From Bin5 sp965232575 (GTDB lineage Bacteria > Chloroflexota > Anaerolineae > Caldilineales > Caldilineaceae), in the NCBI GenBank assembly GCA_965232575.1, contig CBDDPZ010000008.1, positions 1,674,001 to 1,738,000 on the forward strand: DNA of 64,000 nt, given 5' to 3'. Position 1 is the first letter of the stretch. The number at the start of each line of letters is the position of its first letter. The notes under the pieces are model-generated. The model was given only the letters and a program-made list of their open reading frames with translations. It ran no database searches and was not told where the DNA came from. Of this stretch, positions 63,004 through 64,000 are shown piece after piece. The position numbers and the translations under genes were made by a program.

Positions 63004-63078
63004 GTGAAACGGCAGGGAAAAACCAGGGGAACGGCAGGGAACCCCCCGGGTGTTCCCCCGCAGTTCCCCAGAATTTTC
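63004..63078 (+). repeat. AACGGCAG-core repeat with GGGAA/TTCCC arms
   Basis: GAAACGGCAGGGAAAAACC, GGGGAACGGCAGGGAAC and the opposing GTTCCCCCGCAGTTCCCC with TTTTCCC. A long hairpin using the same core as families E-G. It encodes the n-region of the AttH-like signal peptide. Confidence 0.65.
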
Positions 63079-64000
63079 CCAGAAGTTCAAGCGCCCGCGC
63101 TGTCGCTCCTAATGGCTCTGCTCCTGATCAGCGCCTGCGCACCATCCCAGCCCTCCCTGGCTTCGGCCGACGTCGTAGATGTCCTCAGCCGACCCGTCGA
63201 CGATGGATTCGCCCGCGCCCTCGAGCCGATGGCGTTCCAATTTCCACGCGACCACGGTCCCCACAATGACTACGCCACCGAGTGGTGGTACTACACCGGG
63301 AACCTGACCGGTGAGGACGGCGGCGATTACGGCTTTCAACTCACTTTTTTCCGCAGTGCTCTGGCGCCGGGCGAATCCAGCCGGCCGTCCGACTTCGCCG
63401 CGCAACAGATCTACATGGCCCACTTCGCCGTCACCAGCGCTCCCGCCGGCCGCCATGTCAGTTTCGACCGCTTCAGCCGCGGTGCCGGTGGCGTAGCCGG
63501 CGCGACCGGCCGCGCCGGCTACGAAGTCTGGCTCGACGACTGGCGGGCACAGGATTTGCGCCGGAGCCCGGCACTGGGGCTAGGGGCTAGAGGCGAGGGG
63601 CTAGGGAAGGGCGGAGGCGTCAAACAAGGGCCGGGACAATTCCGCCTGCAGGCCGCAGCTGAGGCTGACAACGGTCCCGTCTCGATCGATCTCACCCTCA
63701 CCGAGACACGCCCGCCTCTATTGCACGGAGAAGCCGGCTACAGCCGCAAAGGGCCGGATCCCGGCAACGCCAACCATTACTATAGTCTCGTGCGCATGGA
63801 GACTGCAGGCCATATCGTTTTCGGCGGCGTACAGACCGCCGTCACTGGGCTCAGCTGGATGGACCACGAGTTCGGGACCTCCGCCCTCAGTAGCGACGCC
63901 GTCGGCTGGGACTGGTTCGCGGTCACCCTGGACAACGACACGGTCCTGATGTTCGCCGAAATCCGCACGCCATCCGGCGCATCCCAGGACATCTTTGAAG
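63004..64000 (+). CDS. AttH/CrtC-like lipocalin-domain lipoprotein (partial)
   Basis: N-terminal 332 codons of a secreted protein of the AttH/CrtC (hydroxyneurosporene synthase-like) family; it runs off the right edge. Family blocks: NDYATEWWYYTGNL, QLTFFRSAL, MAHFAVTS, GLSWMDHEFGTSAL, VGWDWFAVTLD. A hydrophobic segment with lipobox ISAC comes before. The start is probably the GTG with GGGGGAG 7 nt upstream, both inside repeat sequence; an ATG at 63112 would leave too short a signal peptide. The stretch LGLGARGEGLGKGGGVKQ is a translated family D repeat placed in a loop. The role in this organism is unknown. Confidence 0.8.
   Translation, partial: MKRQGKTRGTAGNPPGVPPQFPRIFPEVQAPALSLLMALLLISACAPSQPSLASADVVDVLSRPVDDGFARALEPMAFQFPRDHGPHNDYATEWWYYTGNLTGEDGGDYGFQLTFFRSALAPGESSRPSDFAAQQIYMAHFAVTSAPAGRHVSFDRFSRGAGGVAGATGRAGYEVWLDDWRAQDLRRSPALGLGARGEGLGKGGGVKQGPGQFRLQAAAEADNGPVSIDLTLTETRPPLLHGEAGYSRKGPDPGNANHYYSLVRMETAGHIVFGGVQTAVTGLSWMDHEFGTSALSSDAVGWDWFAVTLDNDTVLMFAEIRTPSGASQDIFE
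63574..63625 (+). repeat. Family D copy 3, in frame inside the AttH-like gene
   Basis: CTGGGGCTAGGGGCTAGAGG, then CGAGGGGCTAGGG and the A-like end GGCGTCAAAC. The direct triple GGGGCTAG unit makes it easy to see. Confidence 0.75.

Overview
The window looks like chromosomal DNA of a Chloroflexota bacterium, probably Caldilineae/Anaerolineae-like. This is inferred from the GC-rich coding style, Tat-exported solute-binding lipoproteins, Pro/Thr-rich linkers of the (T-P)n type in secreted proteins and a giant secreted CARDB protease. No rRNA or tRNA is visible to prove it. No prophage, transposase or CRISPR array was found.

Left part (1-41 kb). A minus-strand operon with a near-consensus promoter at 6.16 kb encodes a beta-sandwich-like protein, two tandem paralogous beta-propeller (GH-like) proteins, an enolase-superfamily dehydratase/racemase and a ThDP enzyme; it looks like breakdown of an unusual sugar or sugar acid. 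Next come amtB, a DUF72 gene, an iron block (EfeO-like lipoprotein, FTR1 permease, and further on a CDF metal exporter and ferritin), an S41 protease whose usual catalytic Lys is replaced by Thr, and a housekeeping block (nadD, obgE, ybeY, dgkA). An MFS gene with a single frameshift follows. Two CUT1 sugar-uptake sets are interleaved (two binding proteins, then two permease pairs, no ATPase). The section ends with an FxLYD lipoprotein and a 2558-residue subtilase carrying fifteen CARDB repeats.

Right part (41-64 kb). Genes: a NAD-linked formate dehydrogenase operon (fused NuoE/NuoF subunit, HoxU-like subunit, catalytic subunit, fdhD), an O-antigen-ligase-like protein, lipA, aconitase, oligoendopeptidase F, rel, miaA, yraN, an SPFH protein, an SAM-riboswitch-controlled trans-sulfuration enzyme and a truncated AttH/CrtC-like lipoprotein. 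The formate dehydrogenase catalytic subunit has an in-frame TGA at the selenocysteine position with a SECIS-like hairpin directly after it, so I annotate it as one selenoprotein gene.

The most unusual feature is that the right part is filled with about thirty short palindromic repeats of several families, often nested, while I recognise none before 41 kb. They do not stay between genes. They supply start codons and first residues (miaA, yraN, probably the AttH-like gene), stop codons and last residues (fdhF, miaA, metB-like, wzy-like, lipA) and in-frame internal peptides (rel, fdhF, yraN, AttH-like). At least eight of the fourteen genes there carry repeat-derived codons. Several families share a core related to AACGGCAGTT but have different arms. 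This resembles in spirit the coding palindromic elements known from Rickettsia and the small dispersed repeats of Nostoc, but the sequences are different; I regard it as the candidate undescribed system of this window.
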